A DNA stretch of 64,000 nucleotides from Akebia trifoliata (GCA_017979445.1 CM030710.1:12572248-12636247), one strand, 5' to 3'. Positions 48,101-58,878 are shown, counted from the first letter of the stretch. The notes: a model not told the origin generated them from the sequence alone. Program-made: numbers and translations.

Positions 48101-48879
48101 TTGTAGATTTCTTGAGATCTAACATATTTACTAGGTTTGGAGTGCCTCGTGCGATTATTAGTGATGGTGGATTACACTTCTGCAACAAAACAATTGACGC
48201 TCTGTTAAAAAAATACAAGGTGAATCACAAGGTGGCAACACCATATCATCCTCAAATGAATGGACAAGCAGAGGTCTCAAATCGTGAGATTAAGGGAATT
48301 TTGGAAAAGACTGTGGGTTCTACACGCAAGGATTGTTGTAAAAGACTTGATGATTCACTTTGGGCCTATATGACAGCATACAAAACGCCAATTGGGATGT
48401 CTCCATTTAGACTTGTCTATGGTAAGGCGTGTCATTTACCAGTTGAGCTTGAGCATAGGGCGTGGTGGGCTGTTAAGTTTTTCAACATAGACATTGATGA
48501 GGCCGGTTTACATAGAAAATTGCAACTGAATGAACTTGAGGAGATTAGAAATGAGGCATATGATAGCGTATGGATTTACAAGGAGAAAAGTATAGCTTTT
48601 CATGATAAGATGATCCGTGGCAAGGCCTTTGTTGTAGGCTAAAAAGTTCTTCTTTTCCATTCTAGACTTAAACTTTTTCCTGGTAAGTTACGTTCTAGAT
48701 GGGTTGGTCCTTTCGTTGTCACTAATGTTTTTCCTCATAGTGCTGTACAGATAAAAAGTGACAAAACTGGAAATGAATTCAAGGTGAATGGCCATCGCTT
48801 GAAGCCTTATTATGAGGCTTTTAAGGAGCACACTGTGGAAGAAGTACCCCTCCTAGAGGCTCCACTCACAAAGGACTAA
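45136..48879 (+). pseudogene. Athila I pol: protease, RT, RNase H, integrase
   Basis: One frame of 1247 codons is broken only by three stops: TAA at 47617, TAG at 47813, TAA at 48640. Protease: VMLDLGASINVMPY near residue 65 and ILGRPF-type LLLGRPFMRTA near 140. RT: VCIDYRKLNAS near 430, MPFALCNAPSTF near 495, FMDDF near 525. RNase H: LMCDAPDYAVGAV near 675 (with D where E is common) and VADHLSRL near 785. Integrase: CHSESCGGHFG, then CDRCQK near 920; core [30 protein letters not shown]-terminal [19 protein letters not shown]. Each stop could come from a C-to-T change in a Gln codon. The frame begins at 45136 without ATG, just after gag. Confidence 0.85.
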
Positions 48880-49803
48880 AAACGAGGTACAAAGTCTAGG
48901 CTGAAGGACTGTAAACATTCAAGCGCTACTGGGAGGCAACCCAATTCAGCCAAGGCTATTGAGGATACATCAACACAGATTTGAATTTTCTTTCTCTCCT
49001 CTATTTACTTTGGTGGATTTAATTTTTTTTTATTGTGTGATTTTCATGAATACCTTGCTCATGTTTATATTTCTACTTACAGGCTTATTCTGATCTACAT
49101 TGAGGACAATGTAGGATTTAAGTGTGGGGGAGGGATTTACAACTTTAATTTAAAAAAAAAAAAAAATTTGTTTTCTTTTTAGAATTCCTTCCAACTCAAT
49201 GATGAAACTGATTCTTAAGATAGATGGCTTGTAAATAGAATTGAGCATATTTTTACAGATAAAACAAGAAATGGAGTTAATTTGCTTATATTATAGTCAT
49301 ACTTGGAAATTTTGATGCACATTAGCCTTGATTCGAGTAATCTGTTATCTTAAAGTGAAGCATGGAGACATATTGAATGATACTTGCATAATTCTGCAAT
49401 ATTTGTGAGCTATTCGAGCCTTATAATTGATTCATTATACATATCAATTTAAACTTCTTTTCTGAGTGCATCTTGTGAATATCATGTTTTCTAGAACTTG
49501 CTTTAAACCTGCTTGAGACAATTTTACATGTTCAGATTTGGAGAAGACGGAGGTAAATTAGGATTTTACCACCATGACCAATAACCTTTGTCCTGATTGT
49601 GATTTTACCCTTAGATAGTCCTTTGAGCCTTCATTAGCCTATTTTCTTCATTAACCCACATTCACTTACTCTTTTAAACTTAAATACTTTACTTACCCTT
49701 TTCCTTGGAACTAGTGAGCTTGGATCTTGTTTATAAGGTGATATCAAGAAGGGTGGAAAAGCATAAGTGTGGGGGAGGATTTCATATGGTTATAAGGTGT
49801 AAG

Positions 49804-49839
<36 letters not shown>

Positions 49840-50603
49840 AGATTGTGATCAAAGGAGAAGTAGGGACATGAAAAGAAGTGTTGTGATTTAAAGAATACAA
49901 GTTCTGAAGAAATGGGAGCATTACAAATCTCTCAAGCAAAGTGAAAAGAAAAAAAAAAAATTTGATGAAATCTACCTTAGAGTGATCGAAATGTGGTACT
50001 TAATGATGAAGACCTATTTATTGACATTTCTAATTGCTTTCTAGTTCTGAGGAAATTTTGTGATATCCTTTCTTTTCCTTCTTATGAACCCTTGACCCAT
50101 TAGCCTCATTACAACCTTTTCAAAGACCTCTTGATCCTTTGATGTTTTGTTTTAAATGTGGAGAGTGGGTGGACAAGCAAGCCTATGGTTTAAACTGTTT
50201 TCACAAGTGTTTGAGTGATTAGTGTAGCTAGCACCATATCAAATTGAGAAAAAACCAGAGTGATACATCGTGAGAAGTAAAGTTTGATACAATCTGTGCA
50301 TTAACTTGAGGATGCATATTACACTTATATTTGGCTATACACACACACTCCAAGTATGCATGCTATATAGTCTTAATAACTCTGTGGCTTATTTTTGAAG
50401 TAAACTTGTGCTCTTCCTACTTTATTATGCCAAACCATCTAAAGGATCTCTGAGATGTAAGTTGGAAGGATTAGAGTCATTTAATTTGTGTTAAGTCATT
50501 GTGGTGTTTTTAGTTAGTCTTTGTCATTTTCCTTGAGTTTCTATTAGGTTACATTTTGTTCTGTTTTGCCCGAGGACGAGCAAAAGTTAAGTGTGGGGGA
50601 ATT
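48880..50603 (+). other. Athila I 3' untranslated region with three polypurine tracts
   Basis: There is no env-like frame. Near-identical tracts aagtgtgggggag(g/a) lie at 49120-49134, 49765-49779 and 50589-50603, and only the last abuts the LTR. It is preceded by cccgaggacgagcaaaagtt, usual before Athila LTRs. A pure A run of about 27 bp is at 49811-49836. The rest is AT-rich. Confidence 0.8.
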
Positions 50604-52374
50604 TGATAAGAATGCAAAATGTCATATTTTTCTCCTTTAATATTTAGTCCTTTATACATATTTAGTGCCTAAATGTACTCATTATTCTTTTATTTTGATT
50701 TAGGATGCAAATGGAGGTGTTAAGTGCAAAACGAAATTAATTGGGCGATTTTGAACAGTTTCGATATCGCTTTGTAATCTGGGCATAACTGTCTCATCCG
50801 AACTCCAATTGAGATGATTCCAAATGCTATGGAACACTGAGAAACAGATCTACAACTGTCGTGTTTTGAGTTTTGAGAAATAATAACTGTATCAAGGTCA
50901 AAATTAGGTTTGAACTTGCTGCACGTACACTATTGACGCGAATTTGATAAAAATTTGACGAGGTTTATTTTCGAAAGTCTCCAAATCTAGTGCACGAAAA
51001 TTCCAACTAAAACACCACTTTCCTAATTATATTAGGACTTTATTTTATTTTAATTAGTCAGATTTATATATTGTTATTGGAGGATAAGATTTAGAATATT
51101 TTTTTTAGGAGATTTTGTTGGCTTCTAAGAAAGAAGAGAAGAACGGGTAAAAAAAAAGGAAAAAAGAAGATCTCTCTGGCTCTCTCTCTTGCTCTCTTTC
51201 TATTAAGTTTTTTTTTTTTAATCTTTTCTTTAGGAAAGAAGTGGCTGAAACTTGGGGAACTAGGGGCCAACGAGTTGCTGTCAAGAAGAAGGAGAAGTTG
51301 CTGAAATTTTTCAGCAACATTATTGCCAAGAAGTTTACAACGTTACTGCTTGTATTCGTTTTCAACCATCAACATCATCGCCGTGAGGAACATCACCACC
51401 AACACATCTCAAACTTCTTTGGTTGTGTTAAAAAGTGTAACCCTTATGACTTTTATTTATTTTTATTATTGCAACCCTTGTTGCTTTTGGATTAAAGAAC
51501 ATCTTGTTGGATTCTTAAGTTGGAAATTTTTAATTCAATGAGTTAGTGACTTTCAGATTCATTAATTGATGTTTTCGGATTGGTGATATGTAGACACATG
51601 AATCAGTGAATTTTAATTATGTATGCTGAATTTTCAGTTTGGTCATATTGAAAATTTTGATATTAATGGTCATTGAAGCCATAATTGTATCTCTAATCAC
51701 CTAATTGATTTGGAATATGATTTAAAAGTGGTAAAAACTATGACAATAGTAGTGTGTGATCTGAAAATTGCATGTTCTTTAGCCATGGACTTTTCCATAG
51801 GTTTGAAGAGTAGGTTATTGAATCATAATTCCTTTTGATCTTAATGATTTGTTTAAGAAGTTGTAAGGATACGCTAAGTATTAACTTGATTGCTTAATCA
51901 AAATAACTAGGTGATGGACTTTTCCACAACCCTAGGGATTATCTAAGAAGGAATTTATAAGATGCATGATCTCTTTAGGCTTGTACTTTGATTCAATTCG
52001 GATATGTAATTAAGGCATAAAATTCGTTATCTATGTTGAAGCAATTTGATTAGTCATTTAATGGATTTGTTTTTCTGAATTGTGAGAGAAGATGATCAAT
52101 TGTAAATATTTATTTCTTTAATTTTAATTTTAATTTTTATTATTTCTTTCTGTTTATTATTATTTTTTTTTTTTAAATCTGAATCGCCAAAATTGAAACC
52201 CCTACAAATTTGTGTAATATGTTTGTTTTCAATTTGTTAATTAAACTAACTAAAATTTGTTATGACTCTTTAGAATAGGAGTACACGCAATCCCCGGCCA
52301 ATAACGATACCCTACAAATCACTTTACTACAATCTTCTATAGGGTTTATTGATGACTAAAAATATGGTCAATCA
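50604..52374 (+). repeat. Complete 3' LTR of Athila I (1771 bp)
   Basis: TGATAAGAATG ... GGTCAATCA, directly after the polypurine tract. A CT-rich tract is at 51170-51200. The middle carries small frames (for example 51241-51495) with no recognised domain, not called as genes. The last 225 bp match the 5' remnant. The bases after it (taaggtcgag) are CRM leader again. Confidence 0.9.
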
Positions 52375-53420
52375 TAAGGTCGAGAAGCAAATATATATAT
52401 ATGTATATATAGACACGTTGTAGTAGAAAAGTCAACAAATACAATAAGTGTTTTTGTGTGTAATACATCGAAGAAAGGAAAATTCAACAATTTCAATACA
52501 CATGTTGTACAGCAACGTTTATATTCAGCACATATCTGTATGAATTTGACGAGAATATTCAGCAACTTTGAAGATGGAATAGGTGTACAAATTCTATTCA
52601 AGAACAACGTAAATTCTGGATAATGTTTTACTATCGAAGGTCGATGAACAACACAAAACAGCAGCAACAAGTTAATCGCCTAAAGAATTCCTGAAATCAA
52701 AATTCGATGAACCCACTTTTTTTTTTTTTTTTTAAGCAAATAGAAACATGAAATCGTTATTGGCTGTCAATTTTCAGCAAGATATAACGAGGAGTAAGAA
52801 CCAAAAGGAATAATAAATCAGCCAAGAACAAAGTTAAAACAGCCCACAATGCAACCTGACTTGAACAACTTGTTAATGGAGTTGAAATCAGAAATCAGAT
52901 TATTTTCAAATTCTGAATTTTTTTTTTCTGATTTCTGATCTTCAACTCCATTAACAAGTTGTTCAAGTCAGGTTGCATTGTGGGCTGTTTTAACTTTGTT
53001 CTTGGCTGATTTATTATTCCTTTTGGTTCTTACTCATCGTTATATCTTGCTGAAAATTGACTGCCAATAACGATTTCATGTTTCTATTTGCTTAAAAAAA
53101 AAAAAAAAAAAAAAAGAGGGTTCATCGAATTTTGATTTCAGGAATTCTTTAGGCGATTAACTTGTTGCTGCTGTTTTGTGTTGTTCATCGACCTTCGATA
53201 GTAAAACATTATCCAGAATTTACGTTGTTCTTGAATAGAATTTGAACACCTATTCCATCGCCAAAGTTGCTGAATATTCTTGTCAAATTCATACAGATAT
53301 GTGCTGAATATAAACGTTGCTGTACAACATGTGTATTGAAATTGTTGAATTTTCCTTTCTTCGATGTATTGCACACAAAAACACTTATTGTTTTTGCTGA
53401 CTTTTCTACTACAACGTGTC

Positions 53421-53453
<33 letters not shown>

Positions 53454-53468
53454 TTGCTTCTCGACCTT
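52375..53468. repeat. Core of the CRM palindrome (inverted repeat, 29-bp spacer)
   Basis: The left half 52375-52898 is the reverse complement of the right half 52928-53468, with about 7 substitutions in 330 bp compared and a length difference in the (AT)n stretch (52389-52408 against 53420-53452). The spacer 52899-52927 (attattttcaaattctg... then T run) is flanked by atcagaaatcag and ctgatttctgat. The mirror frames 52368-52670 and 53267-53482 are the same leader DNA read twice and are not genes. Confidence 0.9.
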
Positions 53469-53780
53469 ACTTGCTGAATTGAATTCTTGGCTCATTTTAA
53501 AATTGTTCTATCTTCAAAGAAAGAAAGAAAAAAAGAAAAAAAAAAGGATGGCTATTCGCTGTTAACTTCAAACGGCCATAACTTTTGATCCGAGTATCGG
53601 AACGACTATTAGTGCATATAAAATCAAAGCTCTTTTCGAGATCTACAAGTTGAACGAGGCATAGCCTCGTTCCACACCATTTTGACCTCCAATTCCATCA
53701 TTTTCATCACTTTCCAACTTACAAGATTGTTGCATTTTTTATTTTTTTTTTCGTTTATTTTAAGTTACAGGGTTTCAACC
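53469..53780 (+). other. CRM E leader next to gag
   Basis: Continuation of the E leader to the gag start. Bases 53469-53547 (to the A-rich run before ggatggctattcgc) have no partner in the left arm, where the Athila-linked deletion removed them. Bases 53548-53780 mirror 42554-42826. Confidence 0.8.
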
Positions 53781-56700
53781 ATGAGTAAGGAAGAAGGAGA
53801 ACCACATGAGACCGACTTAAAATTATTCATCAAGGCCGTTCATGACCAATTTAAATTGTTGAATTCAAGATTGGACAATATGGAATCCTCTAATGAATCT
53901 AAACCATATCGAAGACATGAGTTCGACGGAGAAGAAGATATTCATTCCGAAGCGGAGAGAGTACATTATCGACGGGATAAGAAAGTAGATTTCAAAGAAG
54001 ATAACAATTTGGGCAGCATAAAGATGACGATTCCGACCTTTAACGAAAAGAATGATCCTGAATTATATTTGGAGTGGGAAAGAAAAGTTTAGCACGTTTT
54101 TGACTGTCATAATTATTCCGAGGATAAAAAAATAAAACTAGCTGCCGTGAAATTTACAAACTATGCTAGTATATGGTGGGATCAATTGGTGATCAATAGG
54201 TGCAGAAATGGTGAGAGACCTATTCGATCATGGGATGAGATGAAGTCAGTGATGCGTAAAAGATTTATTCCTAACCATTACTATCGAGATTTGTATATCA
54301 AATTGCAAGAGTTGGTTCAAGGTTCCATGAGTGTAGAGAATTATTATAAAGAAATGGAGATTGCCATGATTAGAGCAAGCATAGAGGAAGATAGAGAAGC
54401 AACCATGGCTAGATTCATTATCGAATTGAACAAAGAGATTGCCGATGTGGTTGAGTTACACCATTATGTGGAGATGGAAGAGTTACTGCACAAAGCCATT
54501 AAAGTGGAAAAGCAAATCAAGTCTAGAAGGTTCAGATCTGGATAATCTTCTAATAATCCATCGAGACCAAATTGGAAGGACAACAAAATTCCTTTCAAAC
54601 CAAAAAAAGATGCAAAGTCGAAGCTCTCGGTTTCTATTCCTAAAGATAGACCTGAAACAAAGTCTCTTATTAAGTCACGTCAGATTAAGTGTTTTAGGTG
54701 CCAAGGGTTTGGACACATTGCTTCTGAATGCCCAAACAAAAGGGTTATGGTTGCATTGGAAAACGGAGACATCGAAAATGCTAGTTAAAGTGACAACGAG
54801 ATGCCTCCATTAGAGGATTGTTCTGATGTTGAAGTAGAAGAGCCTGTGCATGGTGATTTACTTGTCACCAGGAGAGCTTTGAGTATACAGCCTAAGGATG
54901 AAGGAGATGAGGAGCAACGTGAGCATATTTTTCACACTAGATGCCACGTGAAGGATAAAGTCTGTACATTGATTATTGATAGTGGGAGTTGTACCAATGT
55001 TGCTAGAACCTTGTTGGTAGAGAAGTTGAATTTGAAATGACAAAAACATCCTAAACCTTATAAGGTACAATGGCTGAATGATTGTGGAGAAGTGAAGGTA
55101 AACAAGCAAGTTCGGGTTCCTTTCTCAATAGGCAAGTATGTGGATGAAGTTATTTGTGATGTGGCACCGATGCATGCTGGTCATATATTGCTCGGTCGAC
55201 CGTGGCAATTTGATAGGAGAATGTCGCATGATGGGTATAAAAATCGTTACTCTTTTGTAATGAACAATCGGAAAATTATATTGGCTCCTCTCAAACCTTT
55301 GCAAGCTTTTGAGGACCAGGTTAGGATAGCAAGTGAGTGCAAAAAGAGAGAGAAACAAAGGTGTGAGCAAAAAGGAGAGCAAAGTGAGCAACATGGAGAG
55401 AAGAATAAAGTACTGAGCGTACTTGCTAACAAATGTTATGTTAAAAGTGTAATGATAGCATGGCCACAAGTTTTCGTTCTTATGTACAAAGATATTTATT
55501 TTTCTACTGACGATCTTAACTCATCTTTGCCTAGTGTTGTTTTGTCTTTATTGCAGGATTTTGAGGATCTTTTTCCCAAGGAGATTCCACATGGTTTACC
55601 TCCTTTAAGAGGAATTGAACACCAAATAGACTTCATGCCTGGTTCTGCTATACCAAATAGACCTGCTTATAGAGCTAATCCCGAGGAAACAAAGTAGATA
55701 CAGAGGCAAGTGGATGAACTATTGCAGACGGGATTTGTAAGGGAAAGTCTCAGCCCATGTTCGGTTCCTATTCTCTTAGTATCAAAGAAAGATGGAACAT
55801 GGCGCATGTGTGTGGATTGTCGAGTTATTAATAAGATAACGGTAAAATATAGGCATCCTATCCCTAGGTTAGATGATATGTTTGATGAATTGCATGACTC
55901 TCATTTGTTTTCTAAAATTGATCTAAAGAATGGGTATTATCAGATTCGCATGAAAGAGGGAGATGAATGGAAAACTGCATTTAAAACTAGATATGGGTTG
56001 TATGAATGGTTAGTAATGCCATTCGATTTAACTAACGCACCTAGTACATTCATGAGATTAATGAACCATGTCTTGCGTGCTTTCATGGGAAAATTTGTGG
56101 TAGTTTACTTTGATGATATTTCAGTCTATAGAAAAAATGTTAATGACCATGTGAAGCATTTGCATGCTGTATTTAGTGTGTTAAGAGAACACCAATTATA
56201 TGTTGATCTTAAGAAATGCACATTTTGTATGGAATCTGTTGTGTTTCTTGGATTTGTTGTTAGTTCATAGGGAATTAGTGTTGATGAGGAAAAGGTAAGG
56301 GCAATAAAGGATTGGCCTACACCTAAGAATGCGAACGAGGTAAGAAGTTTTCATGATTTAGCAAGTTTTTATCGAAGGTTTGTTAAGGATTTTAGTTCTA
56401 TTGCTGCACCTTTGAATGAACTTGTTAAAAAGAATGTTGTTTTTAATTGGGTTAATGTGCATGATCAGGCTTTCCAAACTTTGAAAGATAAGTTAACTAA
56501 TGCACCTTTGTTGTGTTTGCCAAACTTTGATAAAGCTTTTGAAATAGAGTATGATGTATCCGGGATTGGAGTAGGAGCTGTTTTGATGCAGGATTCTAAG
56601 CCAATAACTTATTTTAGTGAAAAGCTAAATGGGGCAGCATTGAACTATCCTACTTATGACAAAGAGCTCTATGCACTAGTGAGAACTCTTCGAACATGGC

Positions 56701-58403
56701 AACATTATTTATGGCTAAGGGAATTTATCATTCATTCTGATCATAAGAGGTTGAAATTCCTGAAGACCCAAGGTAAGCTTAATAAAAGACATACTAAATG
56801 GTTGGAGTTTATAGAAGCATTTCTTTATGTAATTAAATATAAACGTGGGAAGGAAAATGTTGTGGCCGATGCATTATCAAGAAGGTACGTATTACTTACT
56901 TCATTGCAAACTAAACTACTTGGTTTTGAATTAATTAAAGATTTGTATGCCAATGATTCTGATTTCAGCCAAGTATGGAATGCATGTACTAAGTGTGCGT
57001 ATGGTGACTTTTATAGGCATGAAGGATTTCTTTTCAAGAAAGATAAATTGTGCGTGCTTAATTGTTCTATTCGTGAATTACTTGTAAGGGAAAGTCATGG
57101 GGGAGGTTTAATGGGTCATTTTGGTGTTCTAAAAACTTTAGATATCTTACGTGAGTATTTTTATTGGCCCCATATAAAGCATGATGTTCAATCTATTTGT
57201 GACAAGTGCATTACATGTAAGCAAGCAAAGTCTAAAATTTGACCGCATGGCTTGTATACCCCTTTGCCTGTACCTAATCAGCCTTGGATTGATATTTCTA
57301 TGGATTTTGTTTTAGGATTGCCAAGGACTCAAAATGGTAAAGATAGTATATTTGTTGTTGTTGATAGGTTTAGTAAGATAGCCCATTTTATTGCATGTAC
57401 TAAAACCAATGACGCAACACATATTGCTGATTTGTTCTTCAAGGAGGTAGTTCGATTGCATGGGCTACCTAAATCCATTGTTAGTGACAGAGATGTTAAG
57501 TTCCTTAATTATTTTTGGCGTACTTTATGAAGTAAGTTAGGAACTAAACTTCTATTTTCTACTGTTGCACATCCTCAAACGGATGGCCAAACTGAAGTAG
57601 TTAATAAGACACTTACTACCTTGTTACGTGCTATCATTCAAAAAAATTTAAAACAATGGGAGAAGTGTTTACCACATATTGAGTTCGCATATAATAGGAC
57701 TATTCATTCAACTACTTCATTTTCTCCATTTGAAATTGGTTATGGTTTTAATCCTTTAACGCCTATGGATATTTTACCTTTGCCTACTAATGAACATGCT
57801 AATCTTGATGGTAAGAAAAAGACAGATTTTGTGAAATATTTACATGCCAAAGTTCGAGCTAACATTGACAGGAAGAATGAGCAGTATGCTAAGCAAGCCA
57901 ATAAAGGTAGCTTGAAAGTTATTTTCCATCCTGAAGATTGGGTTTGGGTGCACTTGCGTAAGGAGCGATTTCCTACCCAACGGAAATCAAAATTGCAGCC
58001 TCGAGGAGATGGTCCATTTCAAGTCTTGGAACGGATCAATGATAACGCCTACAAAGTTGATTTGCCAATCGATTATGGTAATATTAGTGCAACTTTTAAT
58101 GTTACTGATTTATCCTTCTTTAATGTAGGTAATTCGAGGATGAATCTTTTCAAAGAGGGGGAGAATAATTGAGATCGAGTTACTATTTCCAAGTCTTCTC
58201 AAGAACCATTGCAAGGAATTGACGGTCCGATGACTAGGGCAAGGACAAAGTGGATGGAAGTGGCATTGTAAGGCTTGATTGTGGAAGTCCAATACAAAGA
58301 GGTCATTCTAGAAGATTCTAAGGCTAACTTCGGAGATATCAAAGTTTCATCAAGGATGGTCAACTATCTTTTTATGCAAAAGATCAATTTGAATGCAAAT
58401 TGA
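53781..58403 (+). pseudogene. CRM E gag-pol, single frame with ten premature stops
   Basis: From ATG at 53781 the same frame runs about 1540 codons to a TGA at 58401-58403 with no frameshift, but stops end at 54092, 54545, 54788, 55040, 55697, 56270, 57242, 57530, 58172 and 58271. Domains: capsid about residues 75-260; zinc knuckle 304-317 ([14 protein letters not shown]); protease D-S-G near 399; RT about 640-860 with YFDD near 777; RNase H about 900-1080; integrase zinc domain about 1100-1155, core from [10 protein letters not shown] near 1173, C-terminal region to NVTDLSFF near 1445. The last 79 codons lie inside the 3' LTR (GPMTRARTK, VEVQYKEV). A tail encoded by the LTR is reported for CRM elements, where it carries the centromere-targeting motif. 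I cannot confirm that motif by eye. Confidence 0.85.
58152..58165 (+). other. Polypurine tract of CRM E
   Basis: AAAGAGGGGGAGAA directly before the LTR start TAATTGAGATCG, the mirror of 38202-38215. Confidence 0.85.
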
Positions 58404-58873
58404 GAATTTTTATGTTCTAATTGTCCTTAGTTTGAATTCTTTATTTCCTAAGGACTAATTAGACTCTCTTTATTTTTTCAAGGACTAATTAGAATTAATC
58501 TTGATCTAATTTGTCTATAAAAAGGCACCTCATTTTGTAATTGGGACACAATTGATAATTTACATCTTATGAGATTTTTTTGAAGTTTATTCAAAGAAAC
58601 TTGAGTTTTGTTTCATGTTTTCTTTATGGGTTCTTTATGAGTTTTCATTCGAGTTCTTGAAGAAAAGACATAACTCTTCAACTTATCAAGGAAGTGATCA
58701 ATCCTTGTGGTGTCATTAGATTGAGGTTTCAAGGACTTAGTTTCCTTGGGATTTTAGTCCGATCAACATTTTAATTTATTTTAAAACAATCTAAAACGTT
58801 CGAAGCCTTCAAATAAAAGGGTTCCTAGAAGAGATCATAAAGAGAAGGTCTTAATCCAAGAAGGTTCACATCA
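58166..58873 (+). repeat. 3' LTR of CRM E, right end of the composite (708 bp)
   Basis: TAATTGAGATC ... GGTTCACATCA. The start position is fixed by comparison with the right boundary of element B. A TATA box (TATAAAAAGG) is at 58516-58525. It lacks about 20 bp present in other LTRs near 58393 (the aacccttgcattcaa-side repeat) and shares the seven-base T/A run with the left terminal LTR. GTTTG follows at 58874. Confidence 0.9.
58516..58525 (+). promoter_or_regulatory. TATA box in the LTR of CRM E
   Basis: TATAAAAAGG, about 350 bp into the LTR. It points rightwards, out of the composite and antisense to the Tat gag beyond 58879, so any activity would read into the Tat 5' LTR from behind. Confidence 0.55.
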
Positions 58874-58878
58874 GTTTG

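Larger units (their letters stand above)
42827..52374 (+). mobile_element. Athila-lineage Ty3/gypsy element I
   Basis: Order: 5' LTR remnant, Asp-type primer site, gag, protease-RT-RNase H-integrase, 1.7-kb 3' untranslated region, complete 1771-bp 3' LTR. Primer site, RT type (MPFALCNAPSTFQRCM, FMDDFSVFG) and gag fit the Athila group. The left LTR has lost its first roughly 1.55 kb, so no left target duplication exists. The last 200 bp of the LTRs (42853-43052 against 52175-52374) differ at 4 positions (2 percent). It sits in the left arm of the CRM palindrome, so it arrived after that structure. Confidence 0.9.
36615..58873. mobile_element. Head-to-head CRM composite (palindromic dimer) with Athila insertion
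   Basis: Two CRM-like copies face each other with their 5' leaders at the centre: D on the minus strand (37982-42826 plus 52375-52898) and E on the plus strand (52928-58873). There is no 5' LTR between them, only a 29-bp spacer. The outer left end (TGATGTGAACC) and outer right end (GGTTCACATCA) are both U5 ends, and GTTTG flanks the whole. D and E share variants not found in A1 or B (for example the leader block gaacgaggctatgcctcgttc and the LTR run of seven A at caaaaaaatctc). They differ by about 2-3 percent in the stretches I compared. The Athila insertion adds 9.5 kb to the left arm. Confidence 0.85.

Noticed and set aside
48880..50603. Env-like gene expected in some Athila elements
   Set aside because: No long open frame, signal sequence or membrane segment is found between integrase and the LTR here or in 60481-61796.
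51241..51541. Small frames inside the Athila I LTR
   Set aside because: The two overlapping frames have no domain, and LTRs of this group are not known to encode proteins there.
53420..53452. AT microsatellite that could itself explain the palindrome
   Set aside because: The (AT)n run is only a small part of each arm. Complex unique sequence on both sides also pairs, over kilobases.
52368..53482. Two small frames, 52368-52670 (minus) and 53267-53482 (plus), with nearly the same protein
   Set aside because: They are the same CRM leader read from each arm of the palindrome. There is no domain, and the surrounding leader is non-coding in copies A1 and B.
36615..58873. Two independent CRM insertions in opposite orientation
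   Set aside because: Each would need its own target duplication and a 5' LTR at the centre. Neither is seen, and one GTTTG pair flanks the whole block. Kept only as an alternative if the assembly is wrong.
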